From Parafilimonas sp. (GTDB taxonomy: Bacteria > Bacteroidota > Bacteroidia > Chitinophagales > Chitinophagaceae), in contig JAHEZC010000144.1 in NCBI GenBank assembly GCA_023251275.1, positions 1-6,902 of the forward strand: a DNA stretch of 6,902 nt. The letters run 5' to 3'. Made by a program: the position numbers and the translations under genes. Each line of letters starts with the position of its first letter. Position 1 is the first letter of the stretch. Of the stretch, positions 1 to 6,175 are shown in pieces. The notes beneath the pieces are model-generated. The model did no database searches and was not told the DNA's origin. It saw only the letters and a program-made list of their open reading frames with translations.

Positions 1-705
1 ACCGGAGCGACAGATAAAAAAATTGGAAAGTTTGAGCGGGCAAACGGAGGCACTATATTTTTAGATGAGATCGGCGAAATGCCCGTTGATCTGCAGGTAA
101 AACTTTTACGTGTGTTACAGGAAAAAGAAATAGAACCTATTGGGAGTGCGGCGCCGGTTAAAATAAATGTTCGTGTGATAGCTGCCACCAACAGGAATTT
201 AGAAAAGGAAGTTGCAGAGGGCCGCTTCCGCCTTGATCTATATTATCGGCTGAATGTTTTTCCCATCGAATTACCTTCATTAAGAGAACGAATGGAGGAT
301 ATTCCGGCATTGGCTCATCATTTCATAAATATTTATAACCGCAAATCGGGAAAAGCAATTACGGGATTATCGGATACTATATTAAAAACGATGATGGCCT
401 ACCACTGGCCTGGAAATATCCGTGAGCTTGAAAATTTAATAGAACGAAGTGTATTACTTGCGAAAGGGACAATCATTGAACGTATCTCATTACCGACTCA
501 AATAAAAAATACTTCCCCGGATGTCCTGGATTCTCATGTAAAAACGATTCATGAAAATGAACGTGATTACATTATTAGAATACTAAAAAAATGCAACGGC
601 AAAGTATGGGGGGCGGGCGGGGCCGCGGAACTCTTAAATCTTCCACCCTCTACATTAAACTCGAAAATTAAAAAACTGGGAATAAAAAAAGAGAATACAC
701 AATGA
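1..705 (+). CDS. Sigma-54-dependent transcriptional activator, C-terminal part (5' truncated by window edge)
   Basis: An AAA+ activator that remodels sigma-54 RNA polymerase using ATP. The frame is open from base 1, so the first ATG at 79 is not the start. The visible 234 residues begin at the TGA of the GAFTGA sigma-54 contact loop. Then come Walker B (GGTIFLDEI, residues 16-24), sensor I (IAATNRNL, 60-67), the arginine-finger region through LPSLRER (76-97), sensor II ([10 protein letters not shown], 136-145) and a C-terminal Fis-type helix-turn-helix (about 188-230, with [20 protein letters not shown]). The Walker A half and any N-terminal receiver, GAF or PAS domain lie outside the window, so the input signal is unknown. 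The HTH resembles those of FhlA/NtrC-type Bacteroidota regulators. It faces lutA tail to tail, which gives no clue to its targets. The family call is very secure; the regulon is not inferable. Confidence 0.96.
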   Translation, partial: TGATDKKIGKFERANGGTIFLDEIGEMPVDLQVKLLRVLQEKEIEPIGSAAPVKINVRVIAATNRNLEKEVAEGRFRLDLYYRLNVFPIELPSLRERMEDIPALAHHFINIYNRKSGKAITGLSDTILKTMMAYHWPGNIRELENLIERSVLLAKGTIIERISLPTQIKNTSPDVLDSHVKTIHENERDYIIRILKKCNGKVWGAGGAAELLNLPPSTLNSKIKKLGIKKENTQ

Positions 706-731
706 GTGTTGTCAAAGCATCACTTTAGCCA

Positions 732-753
732 TTGTTGGTCGCATGACCAACAA
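732..753 (+). terminator. Stem-loop after the sigma-54 activator, possible terminator
   Basis: A perfect 9-bp inverted repeat, TTGTTGGTC (732-740) and GACCAACAA (745-753), with a GCAT loop lies 26 bases after the activator's stop. A T5 run follows at about 759-763, separated from the stem by AAACA, so it is a weak fit to an intrinsic terminator for + strand transcription. On the minus strand no T-run follows the stem, so it would not obviously serve the converging lutA gene. The rest of 706-853 shows nothing else I can name. Confidence 0.5.
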
Positions 754-853
754 AAACATTTTTGGCCATCCATTATTTTCAATATTACACACAATTCTTC
801 ACAACGAAATTTTATTCAAGCAGTATTGATGACTTTACAATAGCAGCGATCCA

Positions 854-1570
854 TCAAAAATTTGCAAGCACTTCCGCAAGGTGCATTACTTCAATGATGG
901 CGCCTTTATGTTTTATATATCCGTCAAGATGCATGAGGCAGCTCATATCTGTGCTGATAATATATTTCGCATTTGTTTCTATGGCGTGGGTAAGTTTCTG
1001 ATCGGCCATTGCAATGCTGATTGGCTCAAACTTTACGGCAAAGGTTCCGCCAAAACCACAGCATGTTTCCACATCATTCATTTCAACGAGTTCTAAGCCT
1101 TTCACTTTATTCAGCAATTGTCTTGGTTCCGACTTGATCTTACATTCTCTTAATCCGGCACAACTGTCATGATAAGTAGCTCTCGCTTCCAGTGTTGCGC
1201 CTACATCATCCACTCCGAGAATTTTTATCATAAATTCTGAAAACTCAAAGAGACGTTCGTTCAGTTGCTTTACATCATTATGGTATGATGAATTATCGAA
1301 TAGCCTGCTGTAATAATTTCTTACAAACCCAACACAGCTTGCACTTGGCGCCACGATATAATCCTCCCCGGAAAAATCTTTAATGAATTTAATGCAGACA
1401 TCTTTTGCATCGCCCCAGAAACCTGCATTGAATGCCGGCTGCCCGCAGCAGGTTTGATCAGGATTGTATTTGACATTACATCCTGCTTTTTCCAATACTT
1501 TCACCATACTAAATCCGACAGAGGGATATAGCTGATCAATAAAACAGGGAATGAAAATCTGAACGTTCAT
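854..1570 (-). CDS. lutA: (Fe-S)-binding cysteine-rich protein, LutA/YkgE family (lactate oxidation complex subunit type)
   Basis: A 238-residue cytosolic protein of the LutA/YkgE type, the usual full length. It contains two CCG (cysteine-rich) modules: C9, C41-C42-G43 and C79 in the first, and C137 (HDSC), C170-C171-G172 (ETCCGFGGTF) and C211 in the second. Modules of this kind bind Fe-S clusters in LutA, GlpC, GlcF and heterodisulfide reductase subunits. In Bacillus subtilis LutA acts with LutB and LutC to oxidise L-lactate to pyruvate. Here neither partner is adjacent: ribH lies 201 bp upstream and a convergent regulator lies downstream. The ATG at 1568-1570 starts directly at the family N-terminus (IPCFIDQ). 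A GGAAG lies 10 bases before it, a modest ribosome site. The family is certain; lactate as the substrate is inferred from homology, and glycolate or another 2-hydroxyacid is possible. Confidence 0.9.
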   Translation of the reverse strand: MNVQIFIPCFIDQLYPSVGFSMVKVLEKAGCNVKYNPDQTCCGQPAFNAGFWGDAKDVCIKFIKDFSGEDYIVAPSASCVGFVRNYYSRLFDNSSYHNDVKQLNERLFEFSEFMIKILGVDDVGATLEARATYHDSCAGLRECKIKSEPRQLLNKVKGLELVEMNDVETCCGFGGTFAVKFEPISIAMADQKLTHAIETNAKYIISTDMSCLMHLDGYIKHKGAIIEVMHLAEVLANF

Positions 1571-1618
1571 ACCTTAGTTACTTCCAAAGAAGATTGTTAA
1601 AAGCTCTTTAAGTCGTTG

Positions 1619-1718
1619 AACAGATTTCTCCTTCGTCGAAATTACAAGCATTAGTAATTGTATTTGACTGCCGTCCTTATTGGATAATTGGCCGTCATTA
1701 TAAGAGAAGGCATCTGTA
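1619..1718. repeat. Degenerate inverted repeat between lutA and ribH, probable dispersed intergenic element
   Basis: The left arm (1619-1645) contains AGATTTCTCCTTCGTCGAAA. A degraded inverted copy lies at about 1694-1718 (GTCATTATAAGAG then AAGGCATCTG). The arms share only part of their bases, with about 48 bp between them. From memory, sequences like the left arm, usually ending in GAAATGAC, recur between genes of many Bacteroidota; I cannot verify that here. A small AATTAC (1640-1645) / GTAATT (1654-1659) hairpin sits just inside the left arm. No protein frame is evident in 1571-1771. Confidence 0.45.
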
Positions 1719-1734
1719 ATCCTAATTTACAGAT
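1712..1734. repeat. 8-bp inverted repeat (hairpin) downstream of ribH
   Basis: ATCTGTAA (1712-1719) and TTACAGAT (1727-1734) form a perfect 8-bp stem with a 7-base loop, 38 bases past the ribH stop. On the minus strand no T-tract follows it, so I do not call it an intrinsic terminator. It overlaps the right arm of the degenerate repeat and may simply be part of that element. Confidence 0.35.
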
Positions 1735-1771
1735 TTCAATAAATTTTCAACGATTATTCTCAAGCAGGTTT

Positions 1772-2254
1772 TTATTGCTTAAATGATCTTTTCAATTTTA
1801 TCATCTTCAAAGCGGTAATAGCTGCTTCTTCACCTTTATGCCCATGCTTGCCGCCTGCTCTTTCCAATGCCTGCATTTCATTATCTACTGTAAGTACACC
1901 AAAAATAACCGGGGCATCAAGCATTATATTCAGTGATACGATGCCATCAGTAACGGCTTTGCATACATAGTCAAAATGAGGTGTATCTCCGCGTATGATG
2001 GTTCCCAATGCAATAAATGCATCAGCCTCCGGTTCACTGCTTTCTGCATAAGACTTAATGGCAAATGGTATTTCAAAAGCCCCTGGTACTGTAAGCAGTT
2101 TGAATCTTGTTTTCTGCGTCCTGAATATTTCTTTTGCACCCGCTTCGAGTTTGTTTACGATACCCGCATTCCATTCAGTCTTCACAATAATTACAAAGGC
2201 ATCCTTTATATGCGGGATGCCTTTTTGCAATTTTGTATTTCCTTTTGCTGCCAT
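1772..2254 (-). CDS. ribH: 6,7-dimethyl-8-ribityllumazine synthase
   Basis: Catalyses the penultimate riboflavin step, condensing 5-amino-6-ribitylaminouracil with 3,4-dihydroxy-2-butanone 4-phosphate. At 160 residues it has the normal length for this cytosolic, usually 60-mer or pentameric enzyme. Visible landmarks are W28 near the substrate site, VPGAFEIP (56-63), ALGTIIRGDTPHFDYVC (82-98) with the catalytic H93, and FGVLTVDNEMQALERAGG (118-135) at the C-terminal active-site segment. The family's usual G-N-K-G near the phosphate site is G-H-K-G here (138-141), a conservative-looking variant. Its ATG shares one base with the stop of the upstream TPR gene (TAATG), implying co-transcription and translational coupling. 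No FMN riboswitch precedes it and no other rib genes are in the window, so riboflavin genes are probably scattered, as is common in Bacteroidota. Confidence 0.97.
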   Translation of the reverse strand: MAAKGNTKLQKGIPHIKDAFVIIVKTEWNAGIVNKLEAGAKEIFRTQKTRFKLLTVPGAFEIPFAIKSYAESSEPEADAFIALGTIIRGDTPHFDYVCKAVTDGIVSLNIMLDAPVIFGVLTVDNEMQALERAGGKHGHKGEEAAITALKMIKLKRSFKQ

Positions 2255-2946
2255 TATTTTACACTGAAATCGTTGGGAACGATACTCAACCTGTAAATAT
2301 ACTTATCAGCCTGCATTCCTTTTTCTGACTGAGGATATTTTTCTTTCAACTGTTTATACAATGCAAGCGCTTCGCTGTTTTTACCGATCGTTTCAAGCTT
2401 CAGCGCAGCCCTGAATAAATATTCTGATGAAATTGTTTCATCCTTTTCAAAAGTGGAAGCAGCTTTTTTATAATAATTTACTGCATCATCATTTTTGTTT
2501 AATTCGCTGTATGCATCGGCGAGAGCGCCATAAGCCATCATTTGAATCTGGAGTGCATCTGTGCTGAAATCTTTCAGGTACTTCACCGCATTGTTAAAAT
2601 CTCCTGTGCGCAGGCAGCACACGCCTGCATAATACTTTGCAAGGTTGCCCGCCTTTGTGCCTTCATAATTATTAAGGATATACAAAAAGCCCCTGCTTTG
2701 GCCATCGCCATTCAAAGCAAGCTTCAGTGAATCTTCTCCAAAATACTGCTGTGCCCTGAAGATAGTTTCACCAGCCTGCTCTTCTTTGGGTTCCAAAACC
2801 CATACTTTATAGGCATACCATCCGCCGATTATAACTACTATCACAGTAACAGCAATCGCAATTTGTTTCTGAAATTTCTCCCGGAAACCCTGCACCCTTT
2901 GAAATAAATCACCTTTCCCTGCTTCATGCACTTTCTTATCTGACAT
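2254..2946 (-). CDS. Membrane-anchored tetratricopeptide repeat protein, YfgM-like
   Basis: A 230-residue protein with a basic cytosolic N-terminus (1-28), one transmembrane helix (about 29-50, IAIAVTVIVVIIGGWYAYKV) and a periplasmic domain of TPR-like helix pairs. Pairs are visible at about 102-130, 136-168 and 175-205; the segment YLFRAALKLETIGKNSEALALYKQL is a textbook repeat. This N-in architecture and length match the YfgM/TPR_21 type, whose Escherichia coli member associates with the SecYEG translocon and periplasmic chaperones. Whether that role holds in Bacteroidota is not known to me. Its TAA overlaps the ribH ATG by one base, so the two genes form a unit. The functional link is probably only transcriptional. 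I found no clear TAnnTTTG promoter upstream; an array of 8-9 bp repeats ends 47 bases before the start. Confidence 0.85.
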   Translation of the reverse strand: MSDKKVHEAGKGDLFQRVQGFREKFQKQIAIAVTVIVVIIGGWYAYKVWVLEPKEEQAGETIFRAQQYFGEDSLKLALNGDGQSRGFLYILNNYEGTKAGNLAKYYAGVCCLRTGDFNNAVKYLKDFSTDALQIQMMAYGALADAYSELNKNDDAVNYYKKAASTFEKDETISSEYLFRAALKLETIGKNSEALALYKQLKEKYPQSEKGMQADKYIYRLSIVPNDFSVK

Positions 2947-2992
2947 AATTTGATGTTGGAATTTTAAATTGTATTAGTTGCCTGAATATCTC

Positions 2993-3060
2993 TAATGACC
3001 TGATGACTTTAATCACTTAATTGACCGAATGACCTATTGACTTAATGACTTAATTACTTT
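2993..3060. repeat. Array of eight imperfect 8-9 bp direct repeats
   Basis: The intergenic gap between pdhA and the TPR gene is largely filled by diverged copies of a unit close to AATGACTT (AAGTCATT on the minus strand). The core GAC, or variants CAC and TAC, begins at 2997, 3005, 3014, 3023, 3031, 3039, 3047 and 3055, giving spacings of 8, 9, 9, 8, 8, 8 and 8 bases. The array starts 5 bases after the pdhA stop. It encodes nothing and lacks CRISPR-type repeat/spacer organisation. It may be a short tandem repeat that grew by slippage, or a dispersed intergenic family. Confidence 0.75.
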
Positions 3061-3064
3061 TGTA

Positions 3065-4060
3065 TCAATCCACAATAAACGGATAACTTTCATCTGCATA
3101 TACATCTTTTAATACTTCATTATCATCAGGCCAGGGGCTTTCTTCGGCAAATTTCACAGCTTCTGCAACTACGCCTTCTATACGTGCATCAATCGCTGCA
3201 ATATCTTCATCCGATGCAAAGCTGTTTTCTCTGATGGAATTCAATATCAGTGTAAGCGGATCCTTTTGTTTATATTCATCTACTTCTTCTTTAGTGCGGT
3301 ATTTCCCCGGGTCTGAAATAGAATGTCCTTTGTAACGATAAGTTTTCATTTCAAGCAAAGTAGGGCCTCCGCCTTCACGTGCTCTTTTAACAGCACGGAC
3401 TACGGCGTCATGAACTGTTTCAGCGGTCATGCCATCAACTTTATCGCCGGGCATATCATAGGCATCTGCAATTTTGTAAATGTCAATCACATTTGAAGTT
3501 CTTTCCACTGATGTGCCCATTGCATAGTTGTTGTTCTCACAGATAAATACCACGGGCAGTTTCCAAAGCATGGCGAGGTTAAAAGTTTCGTGCAAAACTC
3601 CCTGGCGTGCGGCCCCGTCGCCAAAGAAACATAATACCACGTTGTCAGTTCCGCGATATTGCTCTGCAAATGCAAGTCCTGCACCTACGCCGATCTGCCC
3701 GCCCACAATACCGTGACCTCCGAAGAAATAATGTTCTTTGCTGAAAAAATGCATGCTGCCGCCTTTACCCTTGGCGCAGCCGGTCGCTTTGCCATAAAGC
3801 TCGGCCATACAGGAATTGGCGCTCACGCCCTTTGCCAGCGCTAAACCGTGATCGCGATAGGCCGTGATGAAAGGATCTTCCTGGCGTGTTGCCGTCATAC
3901 AGCCGGCTGCAATAGCTTCCTGGCCTATATACGCATGAAAGAACCCGCGGATCTTACCGGCCATCTTGTACATTTCCTCAGCCTTGAGTTCAAACTGGCG
4001 GATAAGTTGCATCAACTCGTACCAATACAGGTAAGTTTCTTTTGAAAACTTTGTGGGCAC
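3065..4060 (-). CDS. pdhA: Pyruvate dehydrogenase E1 component, alpha subunit
   Basis: The thiamine-diphosphate-dependent E1 alpha subunit, which with E1 beta decarboxylates pyruvate and passes the acetyl group to lipoyl-E2. Starting at GTG 4058-4060 gives 331 residues beginning (M)PTKFSKETYLYWYELM, the usual Bacteroidota form. A TTG at 4102 would add 14 residues unlike the family and lies inside the promoter, so I reject it. Landmarks are GFFHAYIGQEA (39-49), GKGGSMHFF (98-106), HGIVGGQIGVGAGLA (116-130), the ThDP/magnesium motif from G147-D-G to N176-N177, TSVERTS (183-189) and RYKGHSISDPGKYR (242-255), which corresponds to the phosphorylation loop of mitochondrial E1 alpha. The 2-oxoisovalerate E1 alpha is the main alternative, but resemblance to PDHA1 is close throughout. 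No pdhB or E2 gene adjoins it, so the partners are encoded elsewhere. Confidence 0.94.
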   Translation of the reverse strand: MPTKFSKETYLYWYELMQLIRQFELKAEEMYKMAGKIRGFFHAYIGQEAIAAGCMTATRQEDPFITAYRDHGLALAKGVSANSCMAELYGKATGCAKGKGGSMHFFSKEHYFFGGHGIVGGQIGVGAGLAFAEQYRGTDNVVLCFFGDGAARQGVLHETFNLAMLWKLPVVFICENNNYAMGTSVERTSNVIDIYKIADAYDMPGDKVDGMTAETVHDAVVRAVKRAREGGGPTLLEMKTYRYKGHSISDPGKYRTKEEVDEYKQKDPLTLILNSIRENSFASDEDIAAIDARIEGVVAEAVKFAEESPWPDDNEVLKDVYADESYPFIVD

Positions 4061-4080
4061 TTTTATTAAAATTTGAGCGG

Positions 4081-4110
4081 CAAATATAGAACAATGTAAC
4101 AATTTACCAA
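4081..4110 (-). promoter_or_regulatory. Bacteroidota-type primary sigma promoter for pdhA
   Basis: On the minus strand the -7 box TATATTTG (4088-4081) matches TAnnTTTG exactly. A TTG (4110-4108, in context ATTG) lies 19 bases upstream as the -33 box, within the known spacing range. Transcription would start about 5-8 bases downstream, near 4074-4077, leaving a leader of only about 15 bases before the GTG at 4060. This is the only promoter in the window that I can support at both boxes. Confidence 0.78.
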
Positions 4111-4152
4111 TCGGGCATTTTGCAACTGTGAAAAGAGAATTATTTACCGATC
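4102..4152 (-). promoter_or_regulatory. 11-bp imperfect direct repeat flanking the pdhA promoter, possible operator pair
   Basis: On the minus strand GATCGGTAAAT (4152-4142) and GATTGGTAAAT (4112-4102) differ at one base in eleven and start 40 bases apart, close to four helical turns. The downstream copy overlaps the -33 TTG of the pdhA promoter; the upstream copy overlaps the last two bases of yggS. This arrangement would suit a regulator of pdhA, but chance similarity in AT-rich DNA cannot be excluded. Confidence 0.3.
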
Positions 4153-4819
4153 ATTCTCTTGCCCCAAACAATAGACTGCCGATCCTTACCATTGTAGTGC
4201 CTTCTTCTGAGGCGATTGCATAATCCGCGCTCATTCCCATAGAAAGAACAGACAGCGGGTGCCTGGCAGCCGGAAATAAGCGGTGTTTATCAAACAGATT
4301 TTTCAGGTATTTAAATTCGCATCTTACTTTATCCATATCACCGGTAAATGAGGCCATTCCCATTAATCCTTTGATGCGCACATTTGTCATGTTCGAATTT
4401 TCAAATTCTCTCAGCGTATCATCCAGCTCTTCTTCATTCATACCAAACTTTGTTTCTTCTTTTGCTATATGAACCTGGAGTAAACAATCAATGATCCGAT
4501 TATTTTTTGATCCCTGTTTATTTATTTCATGGAGGATCTTCTGGCTGTCCACGCCATGTATTAGGTAAACAAATGGTGCAATATATTTTACCTTGTTTGT
4601 TTGAAGATGGCCAATAAAATGCCAGCGTATATCTTTCGGAAGTAAGGATTGTTTTTCTAAAAGTTCCTGCACATAATTTTCACCAAAATCTCTTTGACCA
4701 AGATGGCAGAGCGATAAAATATCTTCCACCGGTTTGGTTTTACTTACGGCAACAAGGGTGATATTTTTTTGCGTAAATTCTTCCGATAATTTTTTATATG
4801 CCTGTTCATTGATCGCCAT
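4151..4819 (-). CDS. yggS: YggS/PLPBP-family pyridoxal 5'-phosphate-binding protein
   Basis: A cytosolic single-domain TIM-barrel protein that binds PLP without a known catalytic reaction and keeps vitamin B6 and amino/keto-acid pools in balance (YggS, YlmE, human PLPBP). Its 222 residues are the typical length. The PLP lysine is K27 in AVSKTKP. Other family signatures are DFGENYVQE (44-52), WHFIGHLQTNKVKYI (66-80), KFGMN (124-128), GLMGMA (151-156) and the C-terminal phosphate-site stretch LSMGMSADY then TMVRIGSLLFG (192-219). The ATG at 4817-4819 gives the family N-terminus. It lies 29 bp behind the exported unknown gene on the same strand, so it is probably co-transcribed with it. The proC, yggT or cell-division neighbours seen in other phyla are absent. 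It ends 41 bases before the -33 box of pdhA. Confidence 0.95.
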   Translation of the reverse strand: MAINEQAYKKLSEEFTQKNITLVAVSKTKPVEDILSLCHLGQRDFGENYVQELLEKQSLLPKDIRWHFIGHLQTNKVKYIAPFVYLIHGVDSQKILHEINKQGSKNNRIIDCLLQVHIAKEETKFGMNEEELDDTLREFENSNMTNVRIKGLMGMASFTGDMDKVRCEFKYLKNLFDKHRLFPAARHPLSVLSMGMSADYAIASEEGTTMVRIGSLLFGARE

Positions 4820-4848
4820 TCGGAAAGTTTTTGCAAATGTAAGAATAC

Positions 4849-6000
4849 TCAGTTTTTATTTTTTAATACAAGGTATTCAAGCAATAGCGCATCGTTGTAT
4901 GCCGGGCAATAATGGTAAAAAATCCCGATGCCGTTTCTTATGCAGAATTTTTTTAACCCGATGGAAAAATAAGAAGGAATGTTGCCAAGAAAAAATGAAA
5001 AATTATTTTTTTCAATTTGTTTTTCCATGTCTGCAATAGCCGGAAGCTGAATCGAAGGAAGATCAAATTCCCATTTCAATAAAGCCGAACCTGCAATAAT
5101 TTTTTCGAGCAGGTTGTCTGTATTATTAAATTCAAGCAAAGCCTCATCAATTAATTTTGTTTTTATGTCGTCCAGTTCAGGAATTTTTTTTATGCTCATC
5201 AATCTTGCAAGATGATAAAGAATGATGGATGTTTTTCCATAATAAGGCGAAATAAAACCGGGATATTTAATATAATCCCCGTTTTGAACACATGCAATGA
5301 TCAACTGCAGGGCGGCGCTGTCCCCTTTCGTCCATGATAAATTATATTCCTGCACAAAACTCAACACATTACTTAACACACACACATCGAATACCACCGG
5401 GACTTTTTTGCCAAACCATGTGGAATAAGTTGCATAGCTTCTGTATTTTTTGTCAATGCTTTTTCTGTCGGCTGTATCATTGTTTGTGTAGAGTTGCATT
5501 AATGCGTGAACTTTTTCCGCGATACTATCGTCTGCCTGCTGCGCAAACAGGCCGAGCACAGTATCATCCATATCATCAGGCAAGGTAACATGACCACGCA
5601 ACAAAGGAATCCAGAAGGTATAAGGGAACTTAAAGCTGCTGTCTGTTGTCCAGAAGTTGTATGTGTCGCGTCCTTTTTTGTTTTTGAATTTTGGATAAAG
5701 AGATATGGTTGATTGATTGATGGTGTCTATCAAGTCCCGGTTATAGGATGATAGTTCAGGTTTAATTTGTGAAAGCGTATATGCCATAAGGCCATTATAA
5801 AAAATGTTGTTGTCTTTTTTTTTCGTTTTAAATTTTTGTTTGTTTGAAATGTAAGAAGGAAATATTCCCGGCATAAAAAAATCATCTTCCTTCACCTGCT
5901 GCGCTGCAATTCTTTTTACAAGATAGTTGATAAGCACACTATCCTGTGCATGTGCACTGAATGAGCCAATAATACAGCACAGGATAATGATCTTTTTCAC
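4849..6000 (-). CDS. Exported protein of unknown function, possible alpha-toroid with a DxDD-type motif
   Basis: I do not recognise this 383-residue protein as a named family. The start is GTG (5998-6000): it opens a clean Sec signal peptide (MKKIIILCCIIGSFSAHA, predicted cut before Q19) and an in-frame TGA lies upstream without an intervening ATG. The mature part is rich in helices and in Lys, Asn, Tyr and Phe. Around 125-152, after FPYTFWIPLLRG, comes the acidic motif LPDDMDDTVLGLFA (D142, D143, D145, D146). Further on are VPVVFDVCVLSNVLSFV (200-216), YPGFISPYYGKTSIILYHLARL (246-267) and NNTDNLLEKIIAGSALLKW (292-310). Repeated helices with D-x-x-x-N and DDT signatures recall alpha/alpha-toroid proteins of the terpenoid-cyclase/prenyltransferase superfamily. 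That is a pattern impression only, and a cyclase role is unlikely for an exported protein. An A9 coding run encodes K60-K62. yggS follows after 29 bp. Confidence 0.72.
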   Translation of the reverse strand: MKKIIILCCIIGSFSAHAQDSVLINYLVKRIAAQQVKEDDFFMPGIFPSYISNKQKFKTKKKDNNIFYNGLMAYTLSQIKPELSSYNRDLIDTINQSTISLYPKFKNKKGRDTYNFWTTDSSFKFPYTFWIPLLRGHVTLPDDMDDTVLGLFAQQADDSIAEKVHALMQLYTNNDTADRKSIDKKYRSYATYSTWFGKKVPVVFDVCVLSNVLSFVQEYNLSWTKGDSAALQLIIACVQNGDYIKYPGFISPYYGKTSIILYHLARLMSIKKIPELDDIKTKLIDEALLEFNNTDNLLEKIIAGSALLKWEFDLPSIQLPAIADMEKQIEKNNFSFFLGNIPSYFSIGLKKFCIRNGIGIFYHYCPAYNDALLLEYLVLKNKN

Positions 6001-6040
6001 CTGTTGATATTTATTGTTTTTTGGCCAGATGGAATCTTTG

Positions 6041-6090
6041 ATGACAAAAAATTTTCATTACCCTGTGGATAAAATGAAAATTTTTGTCAT
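6041..6090 (-). terminator. Large inverted repeat between the acyl-CoA dehydrogenase and exported-protein genes, possible terminator
   Basis: ATGACAAAAAATTTTCATT (6041-6059) and AATGAAAATTTTTGTCAT (6073-6090) are complementary over 18 bp with a single extra A in the first arm, around a 13-base loop. It lies past the end of the dehydrogenase gene and 41 bases upstream of the next start. The stem is AT-rich and its T-run is inside the arm rather than after it, so it is an atypical terminator. It could instead be a protein-binding palindrome or a repeat element. Confidence 0.5.
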
Positions 6091-6175
6091 GTCGCTTTCA
6101 TCATACAAATAAACTTCATTCTATGCAATAAAAAAGTGCACAGCAATTTTGCCATACACTTTCGGGAACTTGCGG

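Noticed and set aside
762..1096. Two + strand open frames (762-1001 and 881-1096) opposite lutA
   Set aside because: They lie mostly antisense to a gene with complete family motifs, have no recognisable domains or start signals, and are shadows of its codon pattern.
1976..2296. Open + strand frames opposite ribH
   Set aside because: They are antisense to a full-length, motif-complete lumazine synthase, and their translations are rich in Cys and Phe without domain character.
1772..2946. FMN riboswitch controlling ribH
   Set aside because: No conserved RFN-type leader is visible; the sequence before ribH is coding TPR gene, and the sequence before that is the repeat array.
2993..3060. CRISPR array
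   Set aside because: The units are only 8-9 bp, contiguous, and have no unique spacers; no cas gene is present.
4061..4102. Upstream TTG-initiated extension of pdhA by 14 residues
   Set aside because: It overlaps the -7 and spacer region of the promoter, would not be transcribed, and adds residues unlike the family N-terminus.
5334..5712. Two overlapping + strand open frames opposite the exported-protein gene
   Set aside because: The minus-strand frame spans 383 codons with a signal peptide and a coherent helical pattern; the + strand frames have no start context or domain signs.
4849..6000. Calling the exported protein a squalene-hopene or other terpene cyclase
   Set aside because: Only the DxDD-like motif agrees; the protein is shorter, has a cleavable signal peptide and lacks visible QW repeats.
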